Source: Niveispirillum irakense DSM 11586 (GTDB lineage Bacteria; Pseudomonadota; Alphaproteobacteria; Azospirillales; Azospirillaceae). Taken from it: a DNA stretch of 64,000 nt. Made by a program: the position numbers and the translations under genes. Below are positions 63,365 through 64,000 of the stretch, piece after piece; within the stretch, counting starts at the first letter, position 1; every line of letters begins with the position of its first letter. The DNA lies in the NCBI RefSeq assembly GCF_000429645.1, contig NZ_KE386936.1, forward strand, positions 133,564 through 197,563. Direction: 5' to 3'. Under the pieces are notes generated by a model. That model was not told where the DNA came from, ran no database searches, and was given only the letters and a program-made list of their open reading frames with translations.

Positions 63365-63927
63365 CCGATATAGCCAATAATATTATGATGTGATGTGTGA
63401 ATTAGACCATGGTTAAGGCCTGTGGTTCTACGTGGAAACCCCTATCCGGCGGGATAGATCGAACCAGATCTTGCAGGTCAGGGGGTTCCGGGTGTTTTCC
63501 AGATAGGCTGGCGCTTGGCCCCGGACCGGGCAGGCCGGAGGGCCGATTTCTCTTTCCTTCAGTCCCGTCGCCAGTCCATACGGCTTGACCGGGAGATCAA
63601 GGCATCGGAAGATCACAACCGGGTCTGCGGCACCGGCACTGCCGATGGCGTGGAGAAGCGGCGCGAAAGCCAGGCGGTAAACGCGGGGGCAATCAAACCG
63701 CAGTCCGGGTGATGTCAGGGGTTTCTGCCGGTCGCTGGCGCGAGCGGCTCAATACCCGCCAAAACCCGGGACCCGCTCGCAAGCGCCCAAGTGATTGGGA
63801 TTGCTGCGATTCTTGGACATGGTACATCTTTTTGATGCCCCGTTGGCCATGCCAAACCCCCTGCCTTGAAGACCCGCTCGCAAATCCGGCAATTTCTTGT
63901 TGTCCTGTAAGCGGTTCCAAGGGGGGC
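63365..63927. other. Region without an intact gene, including a possible CRISPR leader
   Basis: About 560 bp. The left half holds fragments resembling a Cas2 C-terminus (see 63424-63712). The right half has the direct repeat GACCCGCTCGCAA at 63770-63782 and 63871-63883, separated by 101 bp, and the whole stretch leads into the repeat at 63928, as CRISPR leaders do. No intact gene is supported here. Confidence 0.4.
63424..63712 (+). pseudogene. Possible decayed cas2
   Basis: In one frame, FSFLQSRRQSIRLDREIKAS followed by EDHNRVCGTGTADGVEKRRE ends at a stop at 63712. The spacing and the pattern of a strand, a helix with DREI, then an ED-x-x-RV strand recall the second half of Cas2. The upstream part needs a frame change (a piece reading VETPIRRDRSNQILQV could be the first helix). 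About 96 codons and the position directly before a presumed leader fit Cas2, but no Cas2 motif is decisive. Confidence 0.25.
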
Positions 63928-64000
63928 CCTTTCCCCGGCTGAAATGCCGGGGCCTCATTGAAGCTCGGGGAGGCGTTTACGGATGCCTTCCGGCGGCAGG
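63928..64000 (+). CRISPR. First repeat and partial first spacer of a CRISPR array running off the window
   Basis: A 37-nt unit at 63928-63964 contains a 7-bp stem (CCCCGGC at 63933-63939 with GCCGGGG at 63946-63952, loop TGAAAT) and ends in CATTGAAGC. The ending is of the ATTGAA(A/G)C type common to processed CRISPR repeats. Thirty-six nt of unrelated sequence (63965-64000) would be the first spacer. Only one repeat is in the window, so the call rests on repeat form and on the leader-like sequence to its left. Confidence 0.5.

Noticed and set aside
1..64000. tRNA, rRNA, prophage or plasmid functions
   Set aside because: No cloverleaf, rRNA-like segment, integrase, phage structural or replication gene was found on either strand; only insertion-sequence fragments are mobile DNA.

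Overview
The window is about 64 kb of high-GC DNA. It most likely comes from an alphaproteobacterium, perhaps a member of the Rhodospirillales. The best support is an imuA-imuB-dnaE2 mutagenesis operon preceded by a GTTC-N7-GTTC LexA operator, the alphaproteobacterial form of the SOS box. The envelope gene content (SLBB export protein, YjbH, many TonB receptors, FecIR systems) fits. No rRNA or tRNA gene was seen.

Region 1 (1-29605) is a large exopolysaccharide locus of the Wzx/Wzy type. It holds an SLBB outer-membrane export protein (cut by the window edge), YjbH, a WcaJ-type initiating phosphotransferase, a Wzy/ligase-like membrane protein, a Wzz-type chain-length protein and a Wzx flippase. 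It also has several glycosyltransferases, Gmd, five SAM-dependent methyltransferases, a hexapeptide acyltransferase and a 2-oxoglutarate-dioxygenase-like protein. Embedded in it is a nonulosonic-acid-like set: a NeuB-type synthase fused to a cupin, a NeuA-type cytidylyltransferase, a Gfo/Idh oxidoreductase and a HAD phosphatase. The expected epimerase and aminotransferase genes are absent. The product is probably an acidic, heavily methylated glycan. ManC at 61867-63300 could supply GDP-mannose to Gmd.

Region 2 (29606-31800) holds decayed insertion sequences: a frameshifted and truncated ISL3-family copy, a possible IS21-type end, and an IS30 fragment with an in-frame stop. Region 3 (31820-38978) is one giant autotransporter (about 2186 aa) with an AT-rich upstream region.

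Region 4 (38979-44361) is the SOS mutasome operon, transcribed leftward: imuA, imuB, dnaE2. Region 5 (44750-53507) has two paralogous TonB-dependent receptors around an ECF sigma factor and a FecR anti-sigma factor. A secreted histidine-type phosphatase follows, which suggests regulated use of an organophosphate such as an inositol phosphate.

Region 6 (53559-61882) looks like a synthase-dependent exopolysaccharide system. It has a family-2 glycosyltransferase with an N-terminal MshEN-like domain, a BcsB-like periplasmic protein, a multi-pass membrane protein, a response regulator with a degenerate GGDEF-like domain, a small outer-membrane beta-barrel candidate and a divergent GH113-like glycosidase. 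Three of these genes are coupled by ATGA overlaps.

Region 7 (63301-64000) has no intact gene. At the right edge there is what looks like a CRISPR leader, one 37-nt hairpin repeat and the first 36 nt of a spacer, preceded by a possible decayed cas2. The array itself would lie beyond the window.
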